A stretch of 46,060 nucleotides of DNA from Actinomycetota bacterium (GTDB taxonomy: Bacteria > Actinomycetota > Coriobacteriia > Anaerosomatales > UBA912): contig JAMDCK010000051.1 of assembly GCA_023488435.1 (NCBI GenBank), positions 1 to 46,060 of the forward strand, read 5' to 3'. The translations under genes were made by a program, and so were the position numbers. Positions 8,130 through 15,850 of this stretch are shown here, piece after piece. Within the stretch, counting starts at the first letter, position 1. The number at the start of each line of letters is the position of its first letter. The notes under the pieces are model-generated. The model had not been told where the DNA came from and searched no databases. It saw only the letters and a list, made by a program, of their open reading frames with translations.

Positions 8130-9152
8130 ATGATCTGGGACCGCAGGATGCCCGCTTCGCCGGTAGTCGCTGTCGCCGGCGCAACAGGTGCAGTAGGCAT
8201 CGAGATCCTCGACATTCTGGTCCAGCGAAACTTTCCGGCTACAGAGGTGAGGGCTCTCGCCTCCGCGCGATCGGCAGGGCGCGTTCTGCCATTCGGTGAT
8301 ACGACGCTTACCGTTGGGGAGATGACTCCGGGAAGCTTTGAGGGTGTCGACATCGCGCTCTTCAGCGCTGGAGCTTCGGTCAGCAAGGAGTTTCGGCAGG
8401 CGGTGACTGGTGCGGGTGCGGTGATGATTGATAACTCCTCGGCGTTTCGTATGGATGCGGATGTGCCGCTGGTGGTGCCGGAGGTGAACCCCGAGGACAT
8501 CGCGCTGCACAGCGGGGTGATTGCGAACCCCAACTGTTCGACCATCCAGATGGTCGTGACGCTTGCACCGCTGACCAGATTGGCTCGGATTAAGCGAGTG
8601 GTCGTTTCGACCTATCAGGCTGCCAGTGGCGCCGGTCAGGCGGCCATGGACGAGCTCTACGCGCAGACAGGCCAGTTCCTGGGTGGAGCGGACCTCACGG
8701 TCTCACAGTTCGCACACAGGATCGCATTCAACTGCATCCCGCAGATAGACGTCTTCCTCGAGGACGGCTCCACGAAGGAAGAGTGGAAGATGGTCGTCGA
8801 GACACAGAAGATCATGCACGCACCGCACCTACAAGTGAGCGCGACCTGCGTGAGGGTTCCCGTCCTGAGATGTCACAGCGAGTCCATCAATGTTGAATTC
8901 GAGAGTGAGGTTTCGCTGGCCGACGTGCGTAGCGCGCTTGCCGAGGCCCCCGGCGTAACCCTGCTGGATGACCCGGCGAGCCTTGAGTATCCGATGCCGG
9001 CGATGCTGATGGGTAGCGACGATGTGTATGTCGGCCGACTGCGCCTCGATGGCTCCGCTCCGAACTCGATTGCGATGTGGGTCGTCGCCGACCAGCTTCG
9101 GAAGGGTGCCGCCCTCAATGCCGTGCAGATTGCCGAAGCGCTCTTGCCCTGA
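8130..9152 (+). CDS. asd: Aspartate-semialdehyde dehydrogenase
   Basis: A 340-residue NADPH-dependent enzyme that reduces aspartyl phosphate to aspartate semialdehyde, the step after aspartokinase. The N-terminal Rossmann motif is VAVAGATGAVGIEIL. The catalytic cysteine is Cys136 in NPNCSTIQMV. The substrate-binding region includes the YQAASGAGQAAMDEL block and the HRIAFNCIPQID segment. ATG 8130 has AAGGA at 8116-8120 and begins immediately after the lysC stop, indicating coupling; an in-frame ATG at 8148 would also retain the Rossmann fold. Length and motifs are normal for the Gram-positive type. Confidence 0.97.
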   Translation: MIWDRRMPASPVVAVAGATGAVGIEILDILVQRNFPATEVRALASARSAGRVLPFGDTTLTVGEMTPGSFEGVDIALFSAGASVSKEFRQAVTGAGAVMIDNSSAFRMDADVPLVVPEVNPEDIALHSGVIANPNCSTIQMVVTLAPLTRLARIKRVVVSTYQAASGAGQAAMDELYAQTGQFLGGADLTVSQFAHRIAFNCIPQIDVFLEDGSTKEEWKMVVETQKIMHAPHLQVSATCVRVPVLRCHSESINVEFESEVSLADVRSALAEAPGVTLLDDPASLEYPMPAMLMGSDDVYVGRLRLDGSAPNSIAMWVVADQLRKGAALNAVQIAEALLP

Positions 9153-9155
9153 ATC

Positions 9156-9186
9156 TTGCTGCCAGCACGGCATCTGGTGATAACAT
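9156..9186 (+). promoter_or_regulatory. Candidate promoter of the response regulator/kinase pair
   Basis: TTGCTG at 9156-9161 and TAACAT at 9181-9186 have a 19-bp spacer, and TGA just before the -10 gives an extended -10. It lies 33 bp upstream of the response-regulator start. Motif match only. Confidence 0.35.
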
Positions 9187-9218
9187 CTCTTTAGAGGCGA
9201 CGTGGAGGTGCAGCCGAG

Positions 9219-9899
9219 ATGGGCGATGCAAAGGTACTTTTGGTCGAGGACGACTACACGATAGCTGGCTCTGTAGAGCTTGAGCTGAGCCATCAGGGAT
9301 ACTCGGTGGTAAAGGTCTCCGACGGACATGCGGCACTGACAGCCGTCGAAAATGAATCCCCCGACATCGTCATCTTGGACCTCATGATCCCCGGTATCGG
9401 CGGACTCGAAGTAGCCAGCAAGATACGTGAGAGCGGCAACGAGGTTCCTATACTAATGCTCACTGCACTTTCGGAAGCCAGCGATCTGGTCACCGGCTTC
9501 GATGCTGGAGCAGATGACTATCTTCGAAAGCCGTTCGAGATGAGCGAGCTCCTCTCTAGGGTTCGAGCATTGCTGAAGCGCTCAGAGCACGTCCGCGGAT
9601 CATCCTTGTTGGAGGCTTCAGGTGTGGCCATGGATCCCGATTCTAGGCGGGCCACGGTGCACGGAGAGCCCCTAGACCTCACCGCGAAAGAGTACGATCT
9701 GCTCAGTTATCTAGTCGCAAACGCCGGCAGGGTGATCTCGAGGGACGAGATCATCACGTCGGTCTGGGGAGGGCAACACTCGATGGACAGCAATGTCATC
9801 GAGGTGTTCGTCTGCCACCTTCGCAACAAGATCGGGGACCACAACAACACGATCATCCAGACCATCCGAGGCGTCGGTTACTTCTTCGCAAAAGGCTGA
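9219..9899 (+). CDS. OmpR/PhoB-family response regulator
   Basis: A 226-residue two-component transcription factor. The receiver domain occupies residues 1-118 with the acidic pocket ED-D (10-12), phospho-acceptor Asp54 in VILDLMIPG, Thr in MLTALSE and Lys in YLRKPFE. A winged-helix DNA-binding domain follows (about 130-224), with LDLTAKEYDLLSYLVANAG and the wing motif IQTIRGVGYFF typical of the OmpR class. GAGGTG lies upstream of the ATG. The histidine kinase gene starts 4 nt after its stop, so the two form a cognate pair. Targets cannot be read from the sequence; the downstream QueT and hydrogenase-sensor genes on the same strand are candidates. Confidence 0.95.
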   Translation: MGDAKVLLVEDDYTIAGSVELELSHQGYSVVKVSDGHAALTAVENESPDIVILDLMIPGIGGLEVASKIRESGNEVPILMLTALSEASDLVTGFDAGADDYLRKPFEMSELLSRVRALLKRSEHVRGSSLLEASGVAMDPDSRRATVHGEPLDLTAKEYDLLSYLVANAGRVISRDEIITSVWGGQHSMDSNVIEVFVCHLRNKIGDHNNTIIQTIRGVGYFFAKG

Positions 9900-9903
9900 T
9901 GGC

Positions 9904-11367
9904 GTGCATCGCTTCACACTGAGGGTACGCCTGCTAGCAGTCTCGGTACTGTTCTCGCTCCTTACCCTGGGCGGAATCCTGCTGCTCACCTATACGATCG
10001 TTTACGACGGGATGACCCGGGTAGCCGAAACCGGTTTCCAGCAGATGGCTCATGGTCTGACGGGCACCGTAGAATTACATCTCCGCCTCTTCGCCGAGGA
10101 AGCCGCTGAGCTTGACCCAAGCGCGGCCTCTCACGCCGAGCTGGCCTTATACCTGGAGCGAGTTCGAATTGGCGAGGCCGTACCAGAAGTGCGGGTCGCC
10201 CTGTACGACCAGAACCTTGATCTTGTATGGGAGAACACCGCCACCGAGGTCGAGGGACTCGAGCAGTCCAGGGCGCCGGCCATGAGGGGCAGCTCGATCG
10301 AGTTTTTGACCCTAACCGAAGAGGCGCCTCTGCGTGGACTCCTAACGCAGGCGATCCTGCCAGTCTATGTTGCACACGTCCCCATCGAGATGCCAGACGG
10401 CTCCCGGGGGGTTCTCGACATCGTTTCTTATTCGACTCGCGAGGAGCAGATCATCGATGCGATCAGGCCGCCGATGTCGGTCTTGGCACTGGTGTCGATC
10501 ATCACCATGATCCTGATAATGCAGTACAGCATGGCGTGGGTGCTGCGGCTCGTCAAGAATCTGCGCATTGCTGCCGACGCTATCGATACCGGCAAGCTGG
10601 ATGTGCGCCTCCCTGAAGAGGGGGATCATGAGATAACCGCGCTGGCTCGCTCCCTGAACTCGTTGTTAGACAGGTTGCAGAGGAAATCGGAGGCTCAGTC
10701 GCGTTTCATCGCAGATGCCTCGCACGAACTCGCGACGCCTGTCGCTGGGATCAGGGGCTACACCAGCATCCTCAGAGAGTGGGGCCACAGCGATCCGGAT
10801 GTGCAGGCCGAAGCGATAGCTGCCATAGATAGGGAGTCCGGCAGGATGGCTCGCCTATCGAAGGATCTTCTCGCCCTCGTGCGTGACGAAAGGACCTTGC
10901 GCATCAGTAACGTGCGCTTTGATCTGAACGCCAGATGTAGGGAGATACTAGCTGCTGCGGCCACGAGATATATGTCCAAGGGACTGGAGTTTGTTGGCCC
11001 CGATGAAGGTCGGTTGATGATGGTTGGGGATCCTGATCGTATCGAAGACGCCATCTCCATCTTGCTCGACAACGCCGCCAAGTACACGCAGAAGGGCACA
11101 GTTAGCCTGCAGACAAGGTGCAAGCGTGGGGCCATCGTGATAGAGGTGTCAGACACTGGCATCGGCATATCTGAAGAGGATATCCCAAGCATATTCGAGC
11201 GATTCTACCGAACCGATATCTCGCGTTCCCAGGGATCGGGCGGCTTTGGCCTGGGTCTTCCGATTGCAAAGACCATCATCGATGGATTGGGCGGAACAAT
11301 CGAAGTCAAGAGCACACTCGGGGTTGGGAGCGTCTTCATTCTAAGATTGCCCCGTGGTCGGGTATGA
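9904..11367 (+). CDS. Membrane sensor histidine kinase
   Basis: A 487-residue sensor kinase, partner of the preceding response regulator. The start is taken as GTG 9904 (VHRFTLRVRLLAV), 4 nt after the regulator's stop, because upstream in-frame codons overlap the regulator and encode no recognisable sequence. TM1 is at about 7-32, an extracytoplasmic sensor of about 155 residues follows, TM2 is at about 190-215, and then a HAMP domain. The HisKA site is DASHELATPVAG with His274; the usual HELRTPL has become HELATPV. The ATPase domain retains the N box (LLDNAAKYT), G1 (VSDTGIGI), F box (FERFYRTD) and G2 (GGFGLGL). All catalytic elements are present, so it should be active. The signal is unknown. 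Confidence 0.93.
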   Translation: MHRFTLRVRLLAVSVLFSLLTLGGILLLTYTIVYDGMTRVAETGFQQMAHGLTGTVELHLRLFAEEAAELDPSAASHAELALYLERVRIGEAVPEVRVALYDQNLDLVWENTATEVEGLEQSRAPAMRGSSIEFLTLTEEAPLRGLLTQAILPVYVAHVPIEMPDGSRGVLDIVSYSTREEQIIDAIRPPMSVLALVSIITMILIMQYSMAWVLRLVKNLRIAADAIDTGKLDVRLPEEGDHEITALARSLNSLLDRLQRKSEAQSRFIADASHELATPVAGIRGYTSILREWGHSDPDVQAEAIAAIDRESGRMARLSKDLLALVRDERTLRISNVRFDLNARCREILAAAATRYMSKGLEFVGPDEGRLMMVGDPDRIEDAISILLDNAAKYTQKGTVSLQTRCKRGAIVIEVSDTGIGISEEDIPSIFERFYRTDISRSQGSGGFGLGLPIAKTIIDGLGGTIEVKSTLGVGSVFILRLPRGRV

Positions 11368-11441
11368 TGGGGTCCTGGAAATCGGACACTCGCCGGTTCC
11401 CGGATACAATCCCAAAAACCCGAAGAAAGGCTGGCCCGTTG

Positions 11442-11990
11442 ATGCGTTCCCGATTCTTGGCCCAAGCTGGGGTCATCGCTGCTTTGTATGCGGCACTCAC
11501 CCTCGCGATTCTCAACCTTCCCATGTATTTGGGATGGGGACTCGTTCAGTTCAGGCTTAGCGAGGCTCTGACGGTGCTCGCCCTCTTCACGCCTGCGGCT
11601 ATTCCTGGCCTGACCATTGGAACCGCTGTTGCCAATGCCTACCTCATCACGCAGGTGGGGCCTATAGCCCTGCTGGATGTAGGATTCGGGTCCCTCGCCA
11701 CGCTACTGGGGGCCACCTGGGCTTGGAAGATGCGCGGGAAGCCACTTTTGGCTATGCTAGGACCAGTGGTCAGCAATGCGCTGATTGTGCCAGCCTATCT
11801 TCCTATACTGTTGGCCGGCATGGGGCTTTACACAGTTCCTGTGCTCGGCTTGGATTTGGAAGGGAGCTGGCTGGGGATGTATCTACTAGGAGTCGCCTCG
11901 GTTGGGATTGGACAGGCGGTAGTGGTGTATGGCCTAGGCTGGCCACTCTACTCCACATTGAGGCGCACAGGTTTGATCGACAAGGGATGA
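11442..11990 (+). CDS. queT: QueT-family transporter (queuosine precursor uptake)
   Basis: A 182-residue integral membrane protein with about five hydrophobic segments. It matches the QueT family, proposed S-components of ECF transporters that import queuosine precursors such as preQ0/preQ1. Family hallmarks seen are VIAALYAALTL near the N-terminus, VQFRLSEALTVLALFTPAAIPGLTIG, LLDVGFGSLATLLGA, GPVVSNALIVPAYLP, and the C-terminal GIGQAVVVYGLGWPL. ATG 11442 has AGAAAGG at 11424-11430; a TTG immediately before it is also possible. The frame is open upstream to 11364, but that part lacks family similarity and overlaps the kinase gene. In other bacteria queT is often under a preQ1 riboswitch; I could not draw one convincingly here. 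Confidence 0.85.
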   Translation: MRSRFLAQAGVIAALYAALTLAILNLPMYLGWGLVQFRLSEALTVLALFTPAAIPGLTIGTAVANAYLITQVGPIALLDVGFGSLATLLGATWAWKMRGKPLLAMLGPVVSNALIVPAYLPILLAGMGLYTVPVLGLDLEGSWLGMYLLGVASVGIGQAVVVYGLGWPLYSTLRRTGLIDKG

Positions 11991-11997
11991 GCGTGCG

Positions 11998-13854
11998 GTG
12001 AGATCAGTTAGAGCAGGGTTCTGGATGCCTGGACCTGCGGATGCCGAACTTCAATTTGAGGTAGGCAGCCCGCAAGTCCGGACGCCGGACGCCTTCCTCT
12101 TCGCCAAATCTGTCGGTAGCTGTGAACACTGTTTTGGCTGCGTTAGGGCGTGTCCCGCCGATGCAATCAGTGTCGCAGAGGGCGGTGCTCGAGTCATCGA
12201 AGAGCGCTGCGTAAAGTGTGGGATGTGCGTTCAGGGGTGTCCCCGGGGCAGGTTCACTGTAAGGGACGATCTGCCGAAGGTCCGCGATCTTCTTGGTAGT
12301 GGGAACAAGGTCGTCATAGTGTTGGCCACGGAATACCTTGCGGCGCTGCATCCGCGCTCGGCAATCGAAGTTGAGCAGGCGCTGCTCAACCTTGGGTTCT
12401 ACAGTGTTGAGAGCACTTTGCTGGGCGAGGAGCTGGTGGCAGCAGAGTATGAGAAGACCCACTCGCGACAAACAGGAGCTTTTCTTCTACGGTCGACGTG
12501 TCCGGTGGCGGTCGATTGGATCCGCAAGTTCCACCCTGGCATGAGCAAGGCGCTAGCTCCCATATTGCCGCCGTACATTGCGCAGGCCCATCTCGTTCGA
12601 GCGATGTACGACGAAGACCTAGCGGTTGTCTATGCCTCGCCATGCTACGCGCGGAAAGACGAGATATTCGACCCGGCTTTCGGAGACGTTGTGGACGTGG
12701 CGATCGACTTCACCGAACTGGAGTGCTTGTTGGCGGAGAATTCCTCTTTGGTGCAGAGCAAATCGACTGCGAGTTCGCCAGGGCGAAGACCGATGCCGAC
12801 CAAAGAGATCTCGTTGACCGATGGGTTCCCGAGAAAGACGCTGCAGGAGCACTGTCAGATGGACGAGCAGGTCGTGACTGTCCGGGGCCTAAATGAGCTG
12901 GACGCCTTATTGTCAGCGATGGCAAGAGGGGAGACTGCCCCAACAATCGTCGACATGCTGAACTGCGAGAGCTGCATCGACGGACCTGCGGTGAACCCTC
13001 GACTATCAGGATTCGCGAAGAGAAATCTCATCGCCACCGAACGCGAGAAGAACGCCGCTCCCGGCTTGAGCACGCGCGAGATTCTGAAACATTTGCCTTC
13101 GGTGGATTTGCGCAGATCCTTCCGGCCGATTCCAGTCTTTGAGCGCGCGGTCCCGCAGGCTCAGATCGAGGAAGAGCTGCGAAGGGGTGGATTCGCCTCA
13201 ATCGCCGAGGTGATTGATTGTGGAGCCTGCGGCTTCACTAAGTGCGCGGATCACGCCGCCGCGGTCATACGCTCCCATTCGAAGTGGGAGAGGTGCCTGC
13301 CTCAGGAGAAGACTCGGCAAGCTGAATCGATCGAAAGGCTGGAGCGGGATTCGTTGATCGACGGACCCACCGGTGCGTGGAACCGCCGTGCATTCGATAC
13401 GCGGCTGGACGAGGAGATTGCGCGGGCACAGCGGTACGGAGCTGCTCTGTCGCTGTTGATGATCGCGATCGACGACTTCGAGCGCTTCGGAGACCCAGAT
13501 ATGCCTTCGACTGCTGATTCGGCGCTCAAGGCCGTTGCCGACGAACTCCTCGGCGAAGTCAGACAATCCGACTATCTCGCAAGAATCGCTGGAGGAGAGT
13601 TCGCCATCATTCTCCCCTCGACCGGCAAGACTGCAGCGTTCGCTGTCGCCGAGAAGCTGAGAACCTTGATAGCAGCTGCGTCAGCAGAATCTGGCGGCGG
13701 AACGCGTTCGGAGCCTCCGGCCTCCATCTGTGTGGGCGTAGCGGCGCTTTCTGAAAACACTGGTCAAGCCGACCAGCTGTTCAAGGCGGCGAAGGGCGCC
13801 CTGCTAGACGCAAGGCGATCCGGAAGAGATAGGGTGAAGCTGGCCCCAGGATAG
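11998..13854 (+). CDS. [FeFe]-hydrogenase-like sensor fused to degenerate GGDEF domain
   Basis: A 618-residue cytoplasmic protein starting at GTG 11998. Domains in order: a 2[4Fe-4S] ferredoxin module (Cys42/45/48/52 and 71/74/77/81); an H-cluster domain at about 100-370; a PF04060-type Fe-S module (Cys408/411/416/433); and a GGDEF-like domain at about 452-615. The H-cluster loops are variant. L1 reads R-S-T-C-P (Thr167-Cys168) where catalytic enzymes have TSCCP. L2 is SPCYARKDE (Cys216). L3 is LNCESCIDGP (Cys323, Cys326), the CxxC form seen in sensory-type (group C) enzymes. All four H-cluster cysteine ligands remain, but the proton-relay cysteine is Thr. The cyclase signature is AGGEF (531-535), lacking the acidic third residue, and the upstream metal/GTP motif is also eroded. 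I infer a hydrogen or redox sensor with a c-di-GMP/GTP-linked but probably non-cyclase output. Confidence 0.85.
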   Translation: MRSVRAGFWMPGPADAELQFEVGSPQVRTPDAFLFAKSVGSCEHCFGCVRACPADAISVAEGGARVIEERCVKCGMCVQGCPRGRFTVRDDLPKVRDLLGSGNKVVIVLATEYLAALHPRSAIEVEQALLNLGFYSVESTLLGEELVAAEYEKTHSRQTGAFLLRSTCPVAVDWIRKFHPGMSKALAPILPPYIAQAHLVRAMYDEDLAVVYASPCYARKDEIFDPAFGDVVDVAIDFTELECLLAENSSLVQSKSTASSPGRRPMPTKEISLTDGFPRKTLQEHCQMDEQVVTVRGLNELDALLSAMARGETAPTIVDMLNCESCIDGPAVNPRLSGFAKRNLIATEREKNAAPGLSTREILKHLPSVDLRRSFRPIPVFERAVPQAQIEEELRRGGFASIAEVIDCGACGFTKCADHAAAVIRSHSKWERCLPQEKTRQAESIERLERDSLIDGPTGAWNRRAFDTRLDEEIARAQRYGAALSLLMIAIDDFERFGDPDMPSTADSALKAVADELLGEVRQSDYLARIAGGEFAIILPSTGKTAAFAVAEKLRTLIAAASAESGGGTRSEPPASICVGVAALSENTGQADQLFKAAKGALLDARRSGRDRVKLAPG

Positions 13855-13874
13855 GGATCGGTGGGATTGCGACC

Positions 13875-14516
13875 ATGAAGCCTCGTCTGCTGGTTTTCTT
13901 CGACTACACCTGACCGTTCTGCTTCGTCGACCGGTTCAGGTTCGACAGGCTGAAGCGCGAATCCGACCTCGAAATGGTGAGGTGCCCCTTCGAGCTGCGT
14001 CCACAGATGCCCGTCGGGAAACACGCCCCGGACACCGCCGAGACAAGCACCGAGCACTCCCAACGAGTTGTGGAGTACATCCTGCGGCAAGCTGCTGGGG
14101 AGGGTGCGAAGATGGTGATGCCTGAGTTCACCCCAAGCACTCACCTGGCTATGGCCCTGAGCGAGATCGGCAGGGATGGCGGGGAGGAACTTCACGCGGA
14201 GCTACACGCAGCAATCTTCTCGGCGTATTTCGAGCATGCGCTGGATATCGGCAGCCGAGAGGTGCTTCTCGACATCGGCAAGCGCCATGGACTTCGGGAG
14301 CGCGAGGTCAAGAGAGCGTGGGATGACGGCGAGTACGACGCTAGGCTGAGCCGATTTCGGAAGTTTGCGTTAGACTTGGGGGTCGATTCGACGCCGGCGG
14401 CACTGATTTGCAATGAACTTCTGATCGGCGTCCGCCCCTATCGAGTCCTGGAAGAGGCCGTACAGCGCTGCCTGACTCGCCCGGGATCACCGGGCGAAGA
14501 TCGCCCGGATGCCTGA
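13875..14516 (+). CDS. DsbA/FrnE-like thiol-disulfide oxidoreductase, selenoprotein (Sec13)
   Basis: A 213-residue thioredoxin-fold protein with an in-frame TGA at 13911-13913. Reading it as selenocysteine gives FFDYT-U-PFC-FVDRF, exactly where FrnE-like DsbA proteins have DY.CPFC; the first active-site cysteine becomes Sec and the second (Cys16) remains. The frame stays open and family-like on both sides: PFELRPQMPVG, the helical insert with AIFSAYFEHALDIG, VLLDIGKRHGL, and the cis-Pro region DSTPAALICNELLIG. The start ATG 13875 has GGTGGGA upstream. Without recoding only a fragment from ATG 13974 would be found, lacking the active site and first strand. A SECIS-like hairpin follows the UGA. 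The gene lies 20 nt after the hydrogenase-like sensor. The Sec reading is inferred; a nonsense mutation is the alternative, made unlikely by the exact position and hairpin. Confidence 0.87.
13921..13956 (+). promoter_or_regulatory. Bacterial SECIS-like element inside the selenoprotein gene
   Basis: Directly after the UGA codon the RNA can fold into nested stems: GCTTC/GAAGC (13921-13925 with 13952-13956), GTCGA/TCGAC (13926-13930 with 13942-13946), and CC/GG (13931-13932 with 13939-13940). U13941 is bulged and the loop is GGUUCA. The loop begins 20 nt after the UGA, close to the arrangement I recall for E. coli fdhF, whose GGUC loop starts 19 nt after UGA and whose upper stem also has a bulged U. 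In fdhF the bulge is on the 5' arm and here on the 3' arm. This supports SelB-dependent recoding. Confidence 0.72.
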
Positions 14517-14606
14517 CTGCATCCTCGGTAGGCGGTATCATGACATGAAGAGTTCCATCGATTAACCGAATAGAAATCGAACCATCCCGACGAACCAGGA
14601 GTGCCT

Positions 14607-15848
14607 GTGGAACCCTGCGTGATAATACCGACGTTCTGGACTCGCCGAAGAGCGCGGATATCTGAGAATCCTTTGACAGTCTACGATCATCCTACTCCCA
14701 TCGACTCCGACGGGACCTTGCCCGACTGCCTGCGATCCCTAGAGGGAGTCGAGGGCCTCGGCCGAGTCGTGCTTATCGTTGCAGCAACCGACCCCGGCAT
14801 CGAGCATGCTGCCGAGGACAAGGTACGGCAGATTTTGGAGGACTTCCCCTCGATTGATGCGCTGGTCTTCGGCCCAGCTGAACTTGGGTCACTGCATCGG
14901 CGCCTCGAACAGCTCGAATTCGCCGACATGATCGATGGAGTGAGCCTGGTCGGCTACGGCGCGGTGCGCAATGTCGGCCTGATGGCGGCTGCGGTTCTCG
15001 GCTATGAGAGTGTTGTCTTCCTCGATGACGACCAGATCATCACAGACTCCAACTTCCTGAAAGTAGCAATGGAAGGACTGGGCGATAAAATGCCCGATGG
15101 CAAGCCTGTGCTTGCCAAGACTGGGTACTACACGGATGCAGATGGGCGCTATCAGCGTCAGACCCTGCCGCACTGGTCTGACATATTCTGGCGTCAGGAG
15201 GATGCCGTCAATCAGGCTCTTTCGAAGGTCGATGCACCGCCGAGGATTCAGCCGAGCTCAATCGCTTTCGGCGGCTGCCTGGCACTGCACAAGAACATGT
15301 TCTGCAACGTCAGCTTCGATCCTTGGGTCATGCGTGGCGAGGATATCGACTATGTTATCAACGCTAGGATGCATGGCGGCGATGTCTTCCTCGATGGAGA
15401 GTGGCATGTCATCCATCAACCCCCTCAGCCAGCGAATCCGGCAGTGCACTTCCGCCAAGACGTCTATCGCTTCATCTACGAGCACCGCAAGCTGGAGTTC
15501 GCTAAGTCTCAGGTCGACCTTCGGCAGGTCACACCTGAATCGATGATGCCGTATCCGGGTCCCTTCCTTGACTCTTTTGTTCCGCTTAGGGCGATGGCGA
15601 CCGCTGTTTTGCGCGGTCTGTCGCAGCGAGGTGGCGGTCAGTACCTCAAGGTCGCCCGAGTGGCTCTCAAGGACGCGTCCCGTTACTCGCTCGAGCACTG
15701 CCAGCACTACTTCGACTTCCAACGACGCTGGCCCATGCTGATGGATAGGATTTGGGACGATATCGCTCTTAGGCCACTGTTCACCGGTGAGCGTCAGATC
15801 GACCGAACAGCGATAACGGGGCGCTTCCCCGTCATTCGGAGCGACTGA
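14607..15848 (+). CDS. Glycosyltransferase family 2-like protein
   Basis: A 413-residue protein with GT-A fold features and no membrane segment. Seen: N-terminal strand VIIPTFWTRR; the stretch YGAVRNVGLMAAAVLGYESVVFLDDDQII in two parts, where the DDD triad is the expected metal/nucleotide-sugar site; and a later acidic motif RGEDIDYVINARM resembling the ED of inverting family 2 enzymes. It probably transfers a sugar from a nucleotide donor, but donor and acceptor cannot be told. GTG 14607 is chosen because AGGA at 14597-14600 leaves a 6-nt gap; the GTG at 14601 would touch that site. The gene follows the selenoprotein by 90 bp and precedes the TauE gene by 2 nt. Relation to osmolyte synthases such as glucosylglycerate enzymes is possible but untested. 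Confidence 0.6.
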   Translation: MEPCVIIPTFWTRRRARISENPLTVYDHPTPIDSDGTLPDCLRSLEGVEGLGRVVLIVAATDPGIEHAAEDKVRQILEDFPSIDALVFGPAELGSLHRRLEQLEFADMIDGVSLVGYGAVRNVGLMAAAVLGYESVVFLDDDQIITDSNFLKVAMEGLGDKMPDGKPVLAKTGYYTDADGRYQRQTLPHWSDIFWRQEDAVNQALSKVDAPPRIQPSSIAFGGCLALHKNMFCNVSFDPWVMRGEDIDYVINARMHGGDVFLDGEWHVIHQPPQPANPAVHFRQDVYRFIYEHRKLEFAKSQVDLRQVTPESMMPYPGPFLDSFVPLRAMATAVLRGLSQRGGGQYLKVARVALKDASRYSLEHCQHYFDFQRRWPMLMDRIWDDIALRPLFTGERQIDRTAITGRFPVIRSD

Positions 15849-15850
15849 AC

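Noticed and set aside
6911-8545. 544-codon minus-strand frame antisense to lysC and asd
   Set aside because: It crosses two real genes and has no domain; it is a codon-bias artefact.
11368-11441. preQ1 riboswitch upstream of queT
   Set aside because: I could not draw the class I pseudoknot or class II/III layouts; only weak nested stems are present, so it is listed as a finding and not as a riboswitch.
13911-13913. TGA as a disabling nonsense mutation making the DsbA-like gene a pseudogene
   Set aside because: The codon sits exactly on the catalytic Cys, the rest of the frame is undamaged, and a SECIS-like hairpin follows directly.
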